From Planctomycetota bacterium (GTDB lineage Bacteria; Planctomycetota; UBA8742; UBA2392), in contig JAGQRH010000006.1 of assembly GCA_020425605.1 (NCBI GenBank), forward strand, positions 93,733 to 157,732: DNA of 64,000 bases. The letters are read 5' to 3'. The position numbers and the translations under genes are program-made. Below are positions 1-12,489 of the stretch, piece by piece (position 1 is the stretch's first letter; the number at the start of each line of letters is the position of its first letter). Under the pieces are notes generated by a model that saw only the letters and a list, made by a program, of their open reading frames with translations, had not been told where the DNA came from and did not search any database.

Positions 1-1405
1 CTACAGCACCACGCCGCACACCGTGCACGACATGCTGATCGAAAACTGCACGATCCTGAACGCCGGCAACAACCAGCAGATCGTCGGCATCAACACCAAG
101 TGCCCCTGCTGGAACTGGACCATCCGCGGCAACACCATCACCGGCGCGGGCACCGGCATGTACCTCGGAAACAGCAACGGCGACGAGCCGTTCATCCGCG
201 GCGTGATCGAGGGCAACCGCATTTACGACCCCGAGGGCTACTGCATCGAGATCAAGTACCAGAACAATTGGCCCACGGGCCTCGGCCTGCCAACAGGCAC
301 CGGCAAGACAATCATCCGCAACAACGTCTTCATCAAAACCAGCCGGGCCAGCGGCTCGGGCGATCGGCCAAACCTGCTGTTCGACGGCTTCCCGGACAGC
401 GGCACCGGCGCGAACGACAAGTATGAGGTCTACGGCAACTTCATCGCCAGTAACCCGCGCGAAAGCCTCGTTCAGTGTTCCGGCCGATTCTCCTTCCATG
501 ACAACGTCCTCGTGGACGCGCCGAACGCCAGCTTCGCCGGCCTGTACATCACCACCCACTCGGGCAAGAGCGTCAAGTACGCGACGGTCTACAACAACAC
601 CATCTACGCCTGCGGCCGTGGCATCCGCGTGGCCAGTGGCGACACGGCCGACGCGGTAGTCGGCAACCTGGTATTCAGCAGCAACGCAATCAGCGGCACG
701 ATCACGACCAACGCAGACAACATCACCGACACCGTCGCTAACGCGGGGAGTTACGTGACCAACCCGAGCACGACGCTGGGCAGCATGGACTTCTACCCAA
801 AGGCCGGGCAATGCACCGGCTCGGCACTGAATCTGAGCGCGTTCAGCAGCGACGGGTACTACGACAGCGACTTCAACGGTGATTCGAAGAGCGGCTTCAC
901 CTATCGCGGGGCCTATGCGGGCAGCGGCGTGAATCCGGGCTGGTCGCCCGGCAACACACTGAAGACGGGAGGGCCGGGCTCGGGCCCTACGACGCCCCCG
1001 GCGCCAAGCGTGGCAAGCCCCGCCGGGGGAGCTCTTCCAAACGCGTTCCTGGGGATTAGCTATAGCGTGACGTTCACGGCCGCGGGCGGTGCGGGCGGAT
1101 ACACCTGGAGCATTCCGGCCGTCGACCTGCCGCCCGGCCTCGCGTTGAACACAAACAGCGGCGTTTTGTCCGGCGTGCCGACGACCACCGGATCGTACAA
1201 CTTTACCGTGACCGTCACCGACAGCAACACGAACACGGCCGTGCAGAACTACACGATAACCGTAAGTACACCCGACCCGGGCAGCAAAGGCGGGGGAGGT
1301 AGCGGCGGCTGCAGCACAGGAAGCGGCGCCGCCTGGTGGCTGCTGGCGTTGCCGTTGCTGCTGTTGCGTAGCCCCCGGCGTAAGCTGGGGGCATCAAGAG
1401 GCTGA
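1..1405 (+). CDS. Right-handed beta-helix surface protein with Ig-like domain and C-terminal sorting tag (5' end missing)
   Basis: The frame is open from base 2 with no convincing start, so the gene begins outside the window. The N-terminal ~300 residues are rich in Asn/Gly turns (NNTIYACGRGIRV, GNLVFSSNAISG), typical of right-handed parallel beta-helix proteins. After a Pro/Gly linker comes a putative Ig (He_PIG-type) domain with the classic LPPGLALNTNSGVLSGVPTT pattern. The C-terminus is a Gly-rich stretch, a GCSTGSG motif, a hydrophobic helix (WWLLALPLLLL) and a basic tail, which is the layout of MYXO-CTERM/GlyGly-CTERM sorting signals. Inferred role: an exported, envelope-anchored protein, possibly carbohydrate-binding. 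The ligand is unknown. Confidence 0.75.
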   Translation, partial: YSTTPHTVHDMLIENCTILNAGNNQQIVGINTKCPCWNWTIRGNTITGAGTGMYLGNSNGDEPFIRGVIEGNRIYDPEGYCIEIKYQNNWPTGLGLPTGTGKTIIRNNVFIKTSRASGSGDRPNLLFDGFPDSGTGANDKYEVYGNFIASNPRESLVQCSGRFSFHDNVLVDAPNASFAGLYITTHSGKSVKYATVYNNTIYACGRGIRVASGDTADAVVGNLVFSSNAISGTITTNADNITDTVANAGSYVTNPSTTLGSMDFYPKAGQCTGSALNLSAFSSDGYYDSDFNGDSKSGFTYRGAYAGSGVNPGWSPGNTLKTGGPGSGPTTPPAPSVASPAGGALPNAFLGISYSVTFTAAGGAGGYTWSIPAVDLPPGLALNTNSGVLSGVPTTTGSYNFTVTVTDSNTNTAVQNYTITVSTPDPGSKGGGGSGGCSTGSGAAWWLLALPLLLLRSPRRKLGASRG

Positions 1406-1501
1406 GGGGACTGCCTGCCCTGGCCGCACATCAACGGCTTCGACAAACCCTTCAATTGCCGGCACGACCTTGCGTCTCATAACCGAATCTGACCCATCGG
1501 G

Positions 1502-2368
1502 TTACAACTCAATCGCCATCATTTCCTGCGCGAGCTCGAAGCCCGCGGCAGTGACGCTGCGCGCCTCCTTGCTGGCCGGGTCGCAGACCGGATTCGAATG
1601 ATTGAAGTGGGTCAGGATGATGCGGCTCCCGTCCGTGAGGTCAGCGAACTTCTTGACCGTGTCGGTGATAAACGGGTGCGAGATCTCTTTCAGGTTTCGC
1701 CCGGGCAGCTCGGCTGCCGAATAGAATGTCGCGTCCAGCAGGCTGACCTCGTGCTTCGCAACCTCGTCGCGCGCGGCTGGCCATGCGTCCCAATTGTCGA
1801 TGTCCGGCACGTACAGCAGCTTTTCATTGATGCTGATGCCGATGGTGTCGGTGTACTCGCCGCGGTGGGGCACCGCGATCGGCCGAACGCTGAGTCCCGG
1901 CCATGGCTCCAGCGGCGCAGTGATTCCTGTACGCCCGTCACACACCTTCAGCTCAATGTTGCCCAGGGACACCAGTTGATCCCAGGGCGCATTGGCTGAG
2001 AGAAACCCGGCCATCTTCTCGGTGCACCAGACCGCGAGCCTCTCGCAGCTCGCGGCCTCTCGGCCGAAATGCACCAGCCCCGCATAGTGGCCCATGTGCG
2101 CGTGGGTCAGCAGCACCCCGTCAAATGGGTTCCTCATCGCGCGCTTTGCATAGCCCGGCAAACTCAGCAGGCGATTCTCCTGCTCCTTGATGTCGGGCGA
2201 GACGTCGACGAGGAAGCAGCGTCCTTCGTCGTCCAACACGCAGATACTAGGACCCAGCCGCACAGCCAGCGGGTCCACACGCGCTGCCATGTCCGGCTTC
2301 ATACGCGAGCCAACCTGCGGCAACCCGCCGTCCTGGCCCGACCCGATGATGTAGACCGTTTGCGGCAT
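1502..2368 (-). CDS. PqqB-like metallo-beta-lactamase fold hydrolase
   Basis: 288 residues. The N-terminus has a PqqB-like glycine motif (IGSGQDGGLPQ) and the metal-binding signature THAHMGH (H89, H91, H94), followed by later conserved residues (VPHRGEY, LLDATFYS, HFNHSNP) that fit the metallo-beta-lactamase fold. The usual Asp of HxHxDH is Gly here. I chose the ATG at 2368 because the family signature starts right there; the longer open frame upstream overlaps the neighbouring gene. It follows the unknown gene at 2377-3081 with an 8-base gap, so the two are probably co-transcribed. No other pqq genes are nearby, so a role in PQQ synthesis is unlikely; the substrate is unknown. Confidence 0.8.
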   Translation of the reverse strand: MPQTVYIIGSGQDGGLPQVGSRMKPDMAARVDPLAVRLGPSICVLDDEGRCFLVDVSPDIKEQENRLLSLPGYAKRAMRNPFDGVLLTHAHMGHYAGLVHFGREAASCERLAVWCTEKMAGFLSANAPWDQLVSLGNIELKVCDGRTGITAPLEPWPGLSVRPIAVPHRGEYTDTIGISINEKLLYVPDIDNWDAWPAARDEVAKHEVSLLDATFYSAAELPGRNLKEISHPFITDTVKKFADLTDGSRIILTHFNHSNPVCDPASKEARSVTAAGFELAQEMMAIEL

Positions 2369-2376
2369 ACGACGTC

Positions 2377-3081
2377 TCAATGTTGCCGATCGGACCCGGC
2401 TGGAATCCGAGGCCATTCCAACATGCTGTTGACCTCGCGCATACTCTCGACATTGGGCACCAGGGTCCGGCTGAATTCCGACACGCGGCAACACACGTAC
2501 CGGCCGTCTGTGAGTTCAATCAGGCACTCCAGCGATTCCTTGTTCACCGCGACGCCGAACACGAAGTCGTACTCCGGCAGTACTAGGTCTCCGTAGGCGG
2601 TTTGCTTGATCGCGTCTATGAGGCGTTGTTGCGTTTCCTTCTGGGACAGCCAGCTTGTGTTCAGCAGTTCCCAGCCACGAAAGTCAGGAACAGCCCCCTG
2701 CTCAATCGCCCAGGACACCCACGCCTCGTCCGATACCGGGGACTCCGCGTCTGCGGCCAACGGTTTCCTCGATCGAATCCCGTTCACAAACTCAGCAGGT
2801 AGGCTTACTGAATGCTCGCTCACGTAGTGAGCCAACCCTTCGGGCCAAACCCACGTCCCGTCAGTAAGCTCAGCGCTTCCCATCTTCTCGTCGCATTCTC
2901 CGCACCCGAACCTGCACCACGAGTACCCGCGATACTGATTGATGCGGGAACCCTCCCTCAGATATTGGCTCAGTCGGTTGCGTTGTTCCGTCGAATACTC
3001 CGTCTGCAAAACCTGCGGCAGCGGGTATTTCGAGTCCACACCCGGTGTCTCAAACCAATAGCCTATTCGTTTCAGCGGCAT
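2377..3081 (-). CDS. Hypothetical soluble protein with a Cys-rich GYSWCRFGCG motif
   Basis: 234 residues, no signal peptide or membrane helix. The sequence contains YRGYSWCRFGCGECDEKMG followed by ELTDGTWVWPEGLAHYV and SLPAEFV; this combination recurs in uncharacterised bacterial proteins, some annotated beside toxin or immunity genes, but I cannot assign a function. The C-terminal part (residues about 165-234) is a second small alpha/beta-looking segment. It starts at an ATG and lies just upstream of the PqqB-like gene on the same strand. No toxin partner is visible on either side. Confidence 0.6.
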   Translation of the reverse strand: MPLKRIGYWFETPGVDSKYPLPQVLQTEYSTEQRNRLSQYLREGSRINQYRGYSWCRFGCGECDEKMGSAELTDGTWVWPEGLAHYVSEHSVSLPAEFVNGIRSRKPLAADAESPVSDEAWVSWAIEQGAVPDFRGWELLNTSWLSQKETQQRLIDAIKQTAYGDLVLPEYDFVFGVAVNKESLECLIELTDGRYVCCRVSEFSRTLVPNVESMREVNSMLEWPRIPAGSDRQH

Positions 3082-3182
3082 GCTGTAGTTCTAGCGCACA
3101 CGACGTCACAAAGACATGAAGCGGTTCAACAGGATCGTCGGAGACCCGTCCTGTTCATGCTGCCAGTCCTGTTGCTTTGAAC

Positions 3183-6128
<2,946 letters not shown>

Positions 6129-6181
6129 AGGCCAAAGCTTTTACCAGACCACGCGACACACAACGAAGGGGCGGCGACGTT

Positions 6182-7282
6182 TCATTCCGGCGCCTTGAAG
6201 ACTGGCACCCCTGCCTGCCTGCACGCCTCGGCGATTTCGTCCTGCGAGCGCTTTAGGGCTTCCCGCTTGCCCAGCTCCAGCAGCAGCCTGGCGCCATCGG
6301 CCCAGTGCCGCTGGGCGGCTTCGATTCGGCCGTTTGAAAGCGCTATCAGCGCCCGGTGGACCCTGATATCTGCCAGGTCTCCGACACTGCTGATCTCAAG
6401 TGCCATCTGTTCGGCTTCAGCCAATAGCGCCGCAGCCTGGTCCAACTCCCCGGCCTTTGCGACGAGGCCCGCCAGCTTGCCACAGGCTACCGGCAGGTAC
6501 TGCTTCGCAGAAAGGTCACGAAGTATGCGTACACCTTCTTCGGCTGTACGACGCGCCTTCGGCAGATCTCCACTCAGAGCCTGTTCGCCTGCCAAGGTGA
6601 CCAGGTAATAGCCAACGCCCGCCGGATTCTGGGCCCTGCGGTGAATCTCAATCGCCCTCACCAGCAGCCTCATTGCCATTCGATGATCACCCAGCTGAAT
6701 CTTTCGAACGGCGAGGTTCCCCAGTGCGAGGCCCGCCGCGACCTCGGAGGCCGCTCGGGTAGCAACGCGAAACGCTCGACGATGCAAGCGGCAGGCGCGG
6801 CGGGCGTCCGTCAGGCCAGCCAGGCCGTTGAGCGCGACGGCCACGGCCCCCGCATAATCCTCTCGTCTGCCAAAGCGGAACAACTCCATTGCCTGATACC
6901 GCGCAGCAGCTGCATCGCTGCGGTGGCGTCGCTGCCATGTGTAGAGCGCCTGGCGAGCCTCGAACACATTCTCGGGCGAACCAATTTCCGTGACACGTTG
7001 CATCAGCCTGAACACGTCATCATGGTGATAGTTCGCGACGGCATAGCGAGCCGCCCGCAAGGCAAACTCCAGTTCCACCGTGGTGTCAGCCCCGGCAGCC
7101 CTGAGATGATCCGCGATCTCTGCTGCCAGCATCTCCAATTGCTCCGGTGGCGCCCGGCGAAGGACTTCGGCCGCCGCGCCGTGCAGCCGCGCGCGCTCAG
7201 CGGGCAGCTGAAGCTCATAGGCCGCCTCGCGTACAATGGCGTGGCGAAACAGATATGCCGTCTCTGCGCTGCGTGTGGACAC
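6182..7282 (-). CDS. TPR protein resembling the C-terminal tail of a STAND-type signalling ATPase
   Basis: 366 residues, all-alpha. It opens with [22 protein letters not shown], the motif normally found just after the ATPase module in MalT/guanylate-cyclase-type STAND regulators, and then runs through about eight helical TPR-like repeats ([42 protein letters not shown]). There is no P-loop anywhere. The start is a GTG at 7282; an in-frame TAG ten bases upstream rules out an extension, so this is a complete stand-alone gene. It lies between the acyltransferase and uvrA. Two similar genes are at 8612 and 54812. Likely a protein-interaction module; partner unknown. Confidence 0.7.
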   Translation of the reverse strand: MSTRSAETAYLFRHAIVREAAYELQLPAERARLHGAAAEVLRRAPPEQLEMLAAEIADHLRAAGADTTVELEFALRAARYAVANYHHDDVFRLMQRVTEIGSPENVFEARQALYTWQRRHRSDAAAARYQAMELFRFGRREDYAGAVAVALNGLAGLTDARRACRLHRRAFRVATRAASEVAAGLALGNLAVRKIQLGDHRMAMRLLVRAIEIHRRAQNPAGVGYYLVTLAGEQALSGDLPKARRTAEEGVRILRDLSAKQYLPVACGKLAGLVAKAGELDQAAALLAEAEQMALEISSVGDLADIRVHRALIALSNGRIEAAQRHWADGARLLLELGKREALKRSQDEIAEACRQAGVPVFKAPE

Positions 7283-7330
7283 GCGGGGATTCTAGTGCAC
7301 TCCGCCCGCGTTGGGCAGGACTGCCCTCTC

Positions 7331-8515
7331 CTACTTAATCCGGGCCTTCAGCAGCAGGAACGGCTTTTCGACGGCCCAGTGCATCAGTGCTGCGAACACT
7401 GTGGCGAGCGGGATGAACATTGCCGTGTATGCAACGAACTGCAGCGACACCGGCCAGCCGCGGGCTGTCATCCGGGGCTCAAGATGTGTGTACAGCGCAT
7501 ACACGAATACCCAGTGCGTGAGGTACAGGCTGTACGAGAGCTTGGCGTACAGTCGCAGAAACTTGCCGGATAGCGCCCGTGTCGCGCTGCTGGGCCGCAG
7601 AACGCAACCCAGCAGAATGAGCGCAAACCCGATGGACAAGCCAGTTGCGGCCAGACTCGCAGTCACTCGCGAAATCTGCTCTGACATCACCGGCGCTGGC
7701 GCAAGTATTGAGAGCACGATAAGGGTCCCGACAACAAGACAGACTGGGGAGAGCCGGCGCTGGTTCAGCCAGGGGAAGTGCGCTCGCCGCATCACCACGT
7801 AGGCGCACGCCGCGCCAGCCACCATCCCGTCGAATGAACAGACGAAGGGGCTCCGAAGCTCACGGAAGTAGGTGACGTAGCGAACGGTCTCACCGATGCT
7901 CGCGTGCGTCAGCGCACGCAGTACAGGCGGAATCGCGAACAGGAGCAACAAGCCGACCAGCCCCAGCCTGGTGTTGCGAGTCGCGGCGAGCGGCAGAAAC
8001 ACAAGCGGGGCGATGAGGTAGAACTTCTCTTCAACCCCCAACGACCAGAACGTCACGACGATGTCGCTGGGAAGGTAATCCATCAGGAACAGCATGTGGT
8101 ACGCGACCCGGAATGCCTCGTTGCCCGGGACAAAGCTGTAAAACCAGACCGCTCCTGAGACCACAAGCCCAAGCCAAACATAAAACAGCGGGGCGATTCG
8201 CAGAAAGCGCTTCAGCAGGTAGTGGCCCACCTGCCAGCGATAGCTCTCCTCCGGCGGCTTCATCAGCGACGCCGCGATCAGGAAGCCGCTGAGTACAAAG
8301 AACAGGTCTACGCCCGCCCAGCCGTTAATCGCCACCGAGGCCGCGTCCCACTCTCCCACCGGCAGGATCGGCCCTGACTCCTGAAAGTAGAGCGTGCAGT
8401 GGCGCAACAGCACGAGCAAGATGGCGATCGCCCGCAACCCGTCCAGCGCCGGGATACCGCCCGGGGGGCCGGCAATGTCGAGGTATCTGCCGATCGCCTT
8501 CGGCGTGATAGGCAT
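7331..8515 (-). CDS. Acyltransferase 3 family membrane protein (OafA-like)
   Basis: 394 residues with about ten membrane helices. Family acyltransferase 3 enzymes transfer acetyl or other acyl groups to surface polysaccharides or lipids. Diagnostic features: IPALDGLRAIAILLVLLRH near the N-terminus with the conserved Arg/His, GVDLFFVLSGFLI, and a later FWSLGVEEKFYL motif, all in order. It has no extra SGNH domain. It sits in a minus-strand run with a GT-C-like glycosyltransferase and two TPR proteins, which suggests modification of an envelope glycan. Confidence 0.88.
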   Translation of the reverse strand: MPITPKAIGRYLDIAGPPGGIPALDGLRAIAILLVLLRHCTLYFQESGPILPVGEWDAASVAINGWAGVDLFFVLSGFLIAASLMKPPEESYRWQVGHYLLKRFLRIAPLFYVWLGLVVSGAVWFYSFVPGNEAFRVAYHMLFLMDYLPSDIVVTFWSLGVEEKFYLIAPLVFLPLAATRNTRLGLVGLLLLFAIPPVLRALTHASIGETVRYVTYFRELRSPFVCSFDGMVAGAACAYVVMRRAHFPWLNQRRLSPVCLVVGTLIVLSILAPAPVMSEQISRVTASLAATGLSIGFALILLGCVLRPSSATRALSGKFLRLYAKLSYSLYLTHWVFVYALYTHLEPRMTARGWPVSLQFVAYTAMFIPLATVFAALMHWAVEKPFLLLKARIK

Positions 8516-8611
8516 GCCACTTGTCCCTGGTGACTTTGCTGCTGGGGCCTTGCACCGGGATTGTACGACCCCTCACGGCCGGAATGCACGCCTTCTGCCA
8601 GGCTCATTGCC

Positions 8612-10189
8612 TCAGCTGCCCGCCCGCGCGAGGGCCGCTTCAAGCTCCGCCTGGATGCGTTGCCTTGATGGCTGTCCGGCCGCCACCTTCAGCGCTTGCT
8701 GCCACGCTTGCACCGACGCGGCATGGTTGCCCAGACGCTGCTCAGTGCGGGCCAGCTCAACGCAGGCGAGCTCATACTCATCCCGCGCGCCAAGCTGCTC
8801 CGCCTGCTCTCGCAACTCCGCTAGCGTGTCGCGCGCTGTTGCAGCGTCGCCACTCTCGGCGTTCACTGCCGCCAGCTTGATACGGTTTCGCACTGCACCG
8901 GGTGGATAGCCTGCCAAGTCCATCAGGTGGATCGCATGCTCGTACAAGTTCCACGCCTCCATCAGCGCCCCTTGCTTGCGTCGGACATCGCCGAGGCCGC
9001 TGACCGCCCCGCCTTCCGGGTACGGGTTTCGAGCAAGCTGCGATGCGGCGCGGGCCTGCTCAAGCATCTCCGCCGCAGAAACCAGTTCGCCTTGTCTGAA
9101 CATCGCCAGGCCAAGGTTCGTCAACCCGTACGCGGTGTTCATGTGGTCGCCGGTTTCACGTGCGACTTCTATCGACTCCTGCAGCATCGCCAGTGCATCG
9201 CCAGGACAGCCGCTTTCGTCGTACAGCATTGCCGCGTAATTCAGGGCCTGCGCCAGGCCGGCGCGATAGCCGAGTTCGCGGGCGATCGAGAGGGCGAGTT
9301 CTATGTACCGCTCCGCTTCTGGGAACCTTCCGGCCTTTGTCGCCAGGTCGCCCAGATTGCTGGCCGCATCGACCCGGTAGATGGCCTTGCCGGTGCCTTC
9401 CAGCACTGCGACCGCCGCTTTCAGCTCCTGCTCGGCAGCTGACTCTTCACCCTGCATCACGAGCAAGTAGCCGAGTTGCAGGTGGGCCGTTCCCTCATAG
9501 TCGCGCGCCCCCGCCTCTTTGCCGACTTCAATGGCGCGCCGGAACATCACGGCGGCTTCCTGCCCGCGTCCCTGCTGGCGCCGCACGCTTCCAAGATTGC
9601 AGAGTGCGGCGGTCTCGAGCCTGCCGTCGTGCAGGGCGTGCGCATAGCTGAGCGCGCGGGAATATGCCTCCTCTGCGTCCTCTAGCCTGCGCGCCATCAT
9701 CATTGCGTTTGCCAATTCCTGCTCTGCCCAAGCGCACTGCTGGTCATCAGCCGCGGCCTCGAGCGCCCGACGGGCCAGGCCGATCGCTTCTTCGTGTCGG
9801 TGGTCCAGCCTCAGTGCGACGCTGACTTTCAGCAGGGCGTCACTTCGATCTCGTGCGGTGATATCTTCGTGCGCAGCCAGCCGCTCAGCCAGGGCCAACG
9901 CTTCGGGCACGCGCGACTCGTTTAGCGCGCGACGGTAGGCGGTGTTCAGAAAATGCTGCTCTATGTCGACCAGTGCACGCCGGCTGGCAGGTGAGCCGGT
10001 CTGCTGCGCGAACCGGGCGTGGCGTGCCATTTCAGCGGCGAACCCATTGCGTTCTTGTTCAGTGAGCAGTCCCGACTGCATGAAATCCAACGCCTTCGCG
10101 TGACGCTCCGGGTCTGTGCCCATGCGAATGCGACTGTGGGCGTAGTCCAGAATCGCGTAGCGAACGAGGTAGTGCTGCTCAGCTTCCAT
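8612..10189 (-). CDS. TPR-repeat protein with STAND-tail-like N-terminus
   Basis: 525 residues made almost entirely of tetratricopeptide repeats (CNLGSVRRQQGRGQEAAVMF, LQLGYLLVMQGEESAAEQEL, SNLGDLATKAGRFPEAERYI, NLGLAMFRQGELVSAAEML). The first residues, EQHYLVRYAILDYA, are a divergent form of the [12 protein letters not shown] motif of its neighbour at 6182 and of the gene at 54812. No catalytic domain or signal peptide. It starts 9 bases after the stop of the GT-C gene, so the two are almost certainly one operon, with the acyltransferase following after a 96-base gap. Probable scaffold or regulatory protein. Confidence 0.75.
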   Translation of the reverse strand: MEAEQHYLVRYAILDYAHSRIRMGTDPERHAKALDFMQSGLLTEQERNGFAAEMARHARFAQQTGSPASRRALVDIEQHFLNTAYRRALNESRVPEALALAERLAAHEDITARDRSDALLKVSVALRLDHRHEEAIGLARRALEAAADDQQCAWAEQELANAMMMARRLEDAEEAYSRALSYAHALHDGRLETAALCNLGSVRRQQGRGQEAAVMFRRAIEVGKEAGARDYEGTAHLQLGYLLVMQGEESAAEQELKAAVAVLEGTGKAIYRVDAASNLGDLATKAGRFPEAERYIELALSIARELGYRAGLAQALNYAAMLYDESGCPGDALAMLQESIEVARETGDHMNTAYGLTNLGLAMFRQGELVSAAEMLEQARAASQLARNPYPEGGAVSGLGDVRRKQGALMEAWNLYEHAIHLMDLAGYPPGAVRNRIKLAAVNAESGDAATARDTLAELREQAEQLGARDEYELACVELARTEQRLGNHAASVQAWQQALKVAAGQPSRQRIQAELEAALARAGS

Positions 10190-10198
10190 GCCGCCAGT

Positions 10199-11950
10199 CT
10201 AGGGGCCGAGGTCTTCCTTGGGCAGGACTTCATACAGGGACCAGGCATCATCCTCGGCACGAATAAGCAGCTTGAGATGGCCTGCACGCGCTTCTTCATT
10301 GAGGCGGTTGTAGAAATACTCGCTGCTGCCGCGGTGGGCGAGGATGTAGTCGGCCTTGAAGTCGTCGCGGATCGGGGCCAGTACTTCGCGCCGTTTGCCG
10401 CGCTTGATCTCCCACCAGTCTTCGTACTTCTTTTCGTCGTGAACCAGGAAGTAGGTCGGGTCCAGCCCGGCCAGGTAGTCGCACTCCGATGCGAAGAACA
10501 TCAGTTCCGTGAAGTCGTCCCAGCGATCGTGCCACACGAGCTTGCCGTGTGTCTCCTTGTTGTCGTGCAGGTAGCGCGCGGCGAGCTCGATGTCGCCGCG
10601 GTCTCGCGCCCGGTACGAAATCGCCGCGCCGACCCAGATGCTGGCCCCCGCGATCACCGCCACCACGCCCGCCGAGATCGGCAACGCTCGAGACGCCACG
10701 GGACGCCGCTCCATCCATTGCCGGTACTGCTGAGTCGAAAGCAGCTCGGTCAGCCAGATCCCGATAGCAAGAGTCATAAACGGCGCTGCGTATTCAAGGA
10801 AGCGGCCGTTGACCATGTAGCCGACCAGCCAGACAACGGCGATGGTTGCCGTCAGAACAGCCTCGCGCTTTGGACGCCAGCCGACCATGGCCGCCGCCAG
10901 CGGCAACAGCATCGGCGAGAAGAAGATCAGCGGGGTACCGAAGATGGCTGCCGGCCCGTCCGTGGGATTCAGCTCACGCCCGAGCGCAATATCAACGCTG
11001 TTTGCGTAGTCGGTCTGGTGGCCGAAGATCGCGGCAATGTTGTCGATCACCGGCGCGACGCTGTCCTTGTGGGACAATGCCAGCACGACCACGTTCTGGA
11101 TCCACCAGAGCTTCACCAGATTCCAGGACTGTGGGTGAAGCAGGCAGCCGAGCGCAATTCCGCCCACGATGCATGCGCCCAGAATCGCGTTTGACTTCAG
11201 GTCCGCCCTGCGGGTGCTGCCTTCTCGCGGGCCGATCACAAGTTCCATCACCGCGCGCACAAGCAGCATGGCAATCAGCAGGTGACTGGCCGTGTAGGCC
11301 AGCGTGTAGACAGTCGCGAGAATCAGCAGCCCGATGCGCTGCCGGCGCGCCAGCAGTGTCCAGCCGATCAGTGCGAGGATCACGCTGATCAGGTAGCTGC
11401 GACACAGGTTCAGGCGGAACACGAAGTACGTACCGCCCACGGCGACCAGGCACAACGTAAACAACCACGCTTGCTTTACTTCAAATCGCCGCAGGACGGT
11501 GAAGAGTGTCAGCACCAGCATCACGCCAAGCAGTGCGACACCAAGCTTTGCGCCATACAGCAGTCCCTGCACGTCACCGGCGTCATCCGCGAAGAACGTG
11601 AACGGCATCAGGTAAACGTGGAACAGGTAGTCCTTGTCGCTGAAGGCGCCGTTCCAGGTGCTCTCGCGCGTCCAGTGGAAGTTCTCTCCGGCCTCACCGA
11701 TTTCGCCCGTCCGGTACAACCAGGCCATCTTGATGTGGTAGTAGCCGTCAGCACCCGGCAGGCCCACTGACGTGGAGCGCAGCTCGCTGCTGCCGTCCGA
11801 CATCTCCACGAAGCCGGGTACGTACTGGTACTGCATCATTCCGACGAATGCCACGATCGCCAGCACGGCCGCCTGGACCCACGGCCGGGTCCACCATCTG
11901 GAAGAAGGTGGTACAGGCCCGGCGTTCTGTTCTATGGCTACGTCCGTCAT
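10199..11950 (-). CDS. Multi-pass membrane protein resembling GT-C / STT3 oligosaccharyltransferases
   Basis: 583 residues: one N-terminal helix, a loop with GADGYYHIKMAWLYRTG, then about ten more membrane helices and a soluble C-terminal domain. The loop motif matches the first acidic, DxYYH-like motif of STT3/AglB enzymes, and the C-terminal KLVWHDRWDDF may correspond to the WWDYG region, though it is not identical. GT-C enzymes use polyprenyl-linked sugars on the outer face of the membrane. The ATG at 11950 follows a 189-base divergent gap. Function as a glycosyltransferase is inferred from topology and motifs; it could be a distant relative with another role. Confidence 0.6.
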   Translation of the reverse strand: MTDVAIEQNAGPVPPSSRWWTRPWVQAAVLAIVAFVGMMQYQYVPGFVEMSDGSSELRSTSVGLPGADGYYHIKMAWLYRTGEIGEAGENFHWTRESTWNGAFSDKDYLFHVYLMPFTFFADDAGDVQGLLYGAKLGVALLGVMLVLTLFTVLRRFEVKQAWLFTLCLVAVGGTYFVFRLNLCRSYLISVILALIGWTLLARRQRIGLLILATVYTLAYTASHLLIAMLLVRAVMELVIGPREGSTRRADLKSNAILGACIVGGIALGCLLHPQSWNLVKLWWIQNVVVLALSHKDSVAPVIDNIAAIFGHQTDYANSVDIALGRELNPTDGPAAIFGTPLIFFSPMLLPLAAAMVGWRPKREAVLTATIAVVWLVGYMVNGRFLEYAAPFMTLAIGIWLTELLSTQQYRQWMERRPVASRALPISAGVVAVIAGASIWVGAAISYRARDRGDIELAARYLHDNKETHGKLVWHDRWDDFTELMFFASECDYLAGLDPTYFLVHDEKKYEDWWEIKRGKRREVLAPIRDDFKADYILAHRGSSEYFYNRLNEEARAGHLKLLIRAEDDAWSLYEVLPKEDLGP

Positions 11951-12139
11951 TTGGGCGGGAAGGATAGCAGAAGCAAGCTCGGCGGTCTGTCAGCCGACTG
12001 TGGGTAGTGGCACAAGTTCTGAGATTATCGGGCGTTATGGCCTTCGGAACAGACCTGTTTCGGTTGAACCGGCCTCTTGGGCAAGCTACTTTGGCAACAG
12101 GCGGCATTTTGGCCGGCTTTAGGGACTTTGGGGATTGAT

Positions 12140-12484
12140 GTGACGACGCAAGACAGCCCTGGCGAGATCACGATCGACGATTTCGTGAAGGTGGAGTTGA
12201 AGACTGCGAGGGTGAAGGCTGTTGAGCCACATCCGGACGCGGACAAGCTGCTGGTACTAACCGTCGAAGTCGGCGAGGAAGAACGGACCATTTGCGCGGG
12301 TATCCGCCAGTGGTGGCAGCCGGAGCAACTGGTAGGAAAGAACATCATCATCGTGGCGAATCTCGCCCCCCGGAAGCTGAGGGGCGTGCTGAGCCAGGGG
12401 ATGTTACTGGCGGTACAGGACGGCGACAGTGTTGTGCCCCTGACCTCCATGAATCCTGTGCAGTCGGGTCTGCGCGTGAGCTGA
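12140..12484 (+). CDS. tRNA-binding (EMAP/Trbp111-type) domain protein
   Basis: 114 residues from a GTG at 12140, which gives the normal length of a free-standing tRNA-binding domain; a GGGG run lies just upstream. The OB-fold signature is clear: ITIDDFVKVELKTARVKAVEPHPDADKLLVLTVEVG, then APRKLRGVLSQGMLLAV. It matches the C-terminal domain of methionyl-tRNA synthetase and the dimeric Trbp111/CsaA proteins that bind the outside corner of tRNA. The open frame extends 21 codons further upstream, but those residues do not resemble the family. The STAS gene starts 5 bases downstream. Confidence 0.85.
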   Translation: MTTQDSPGEITIDDFVKVELKTARVKAVEPHPDADKLLVLTVEVGEEERTICAGIRQWWQPEQLVGKNIIIVANLAPRKLRGVLSQGMLLAVQDGDSVVPLTSMNPVQSGLRVS

Positions 12485-12489
12485 TCCGA

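Noticed and set aside
10019..11194. 391-residue plus-strand ORF opposite the GT-C gene
   Set aside because: Antisense to a membrane protein with clear hydrophobic pattern; no domain.
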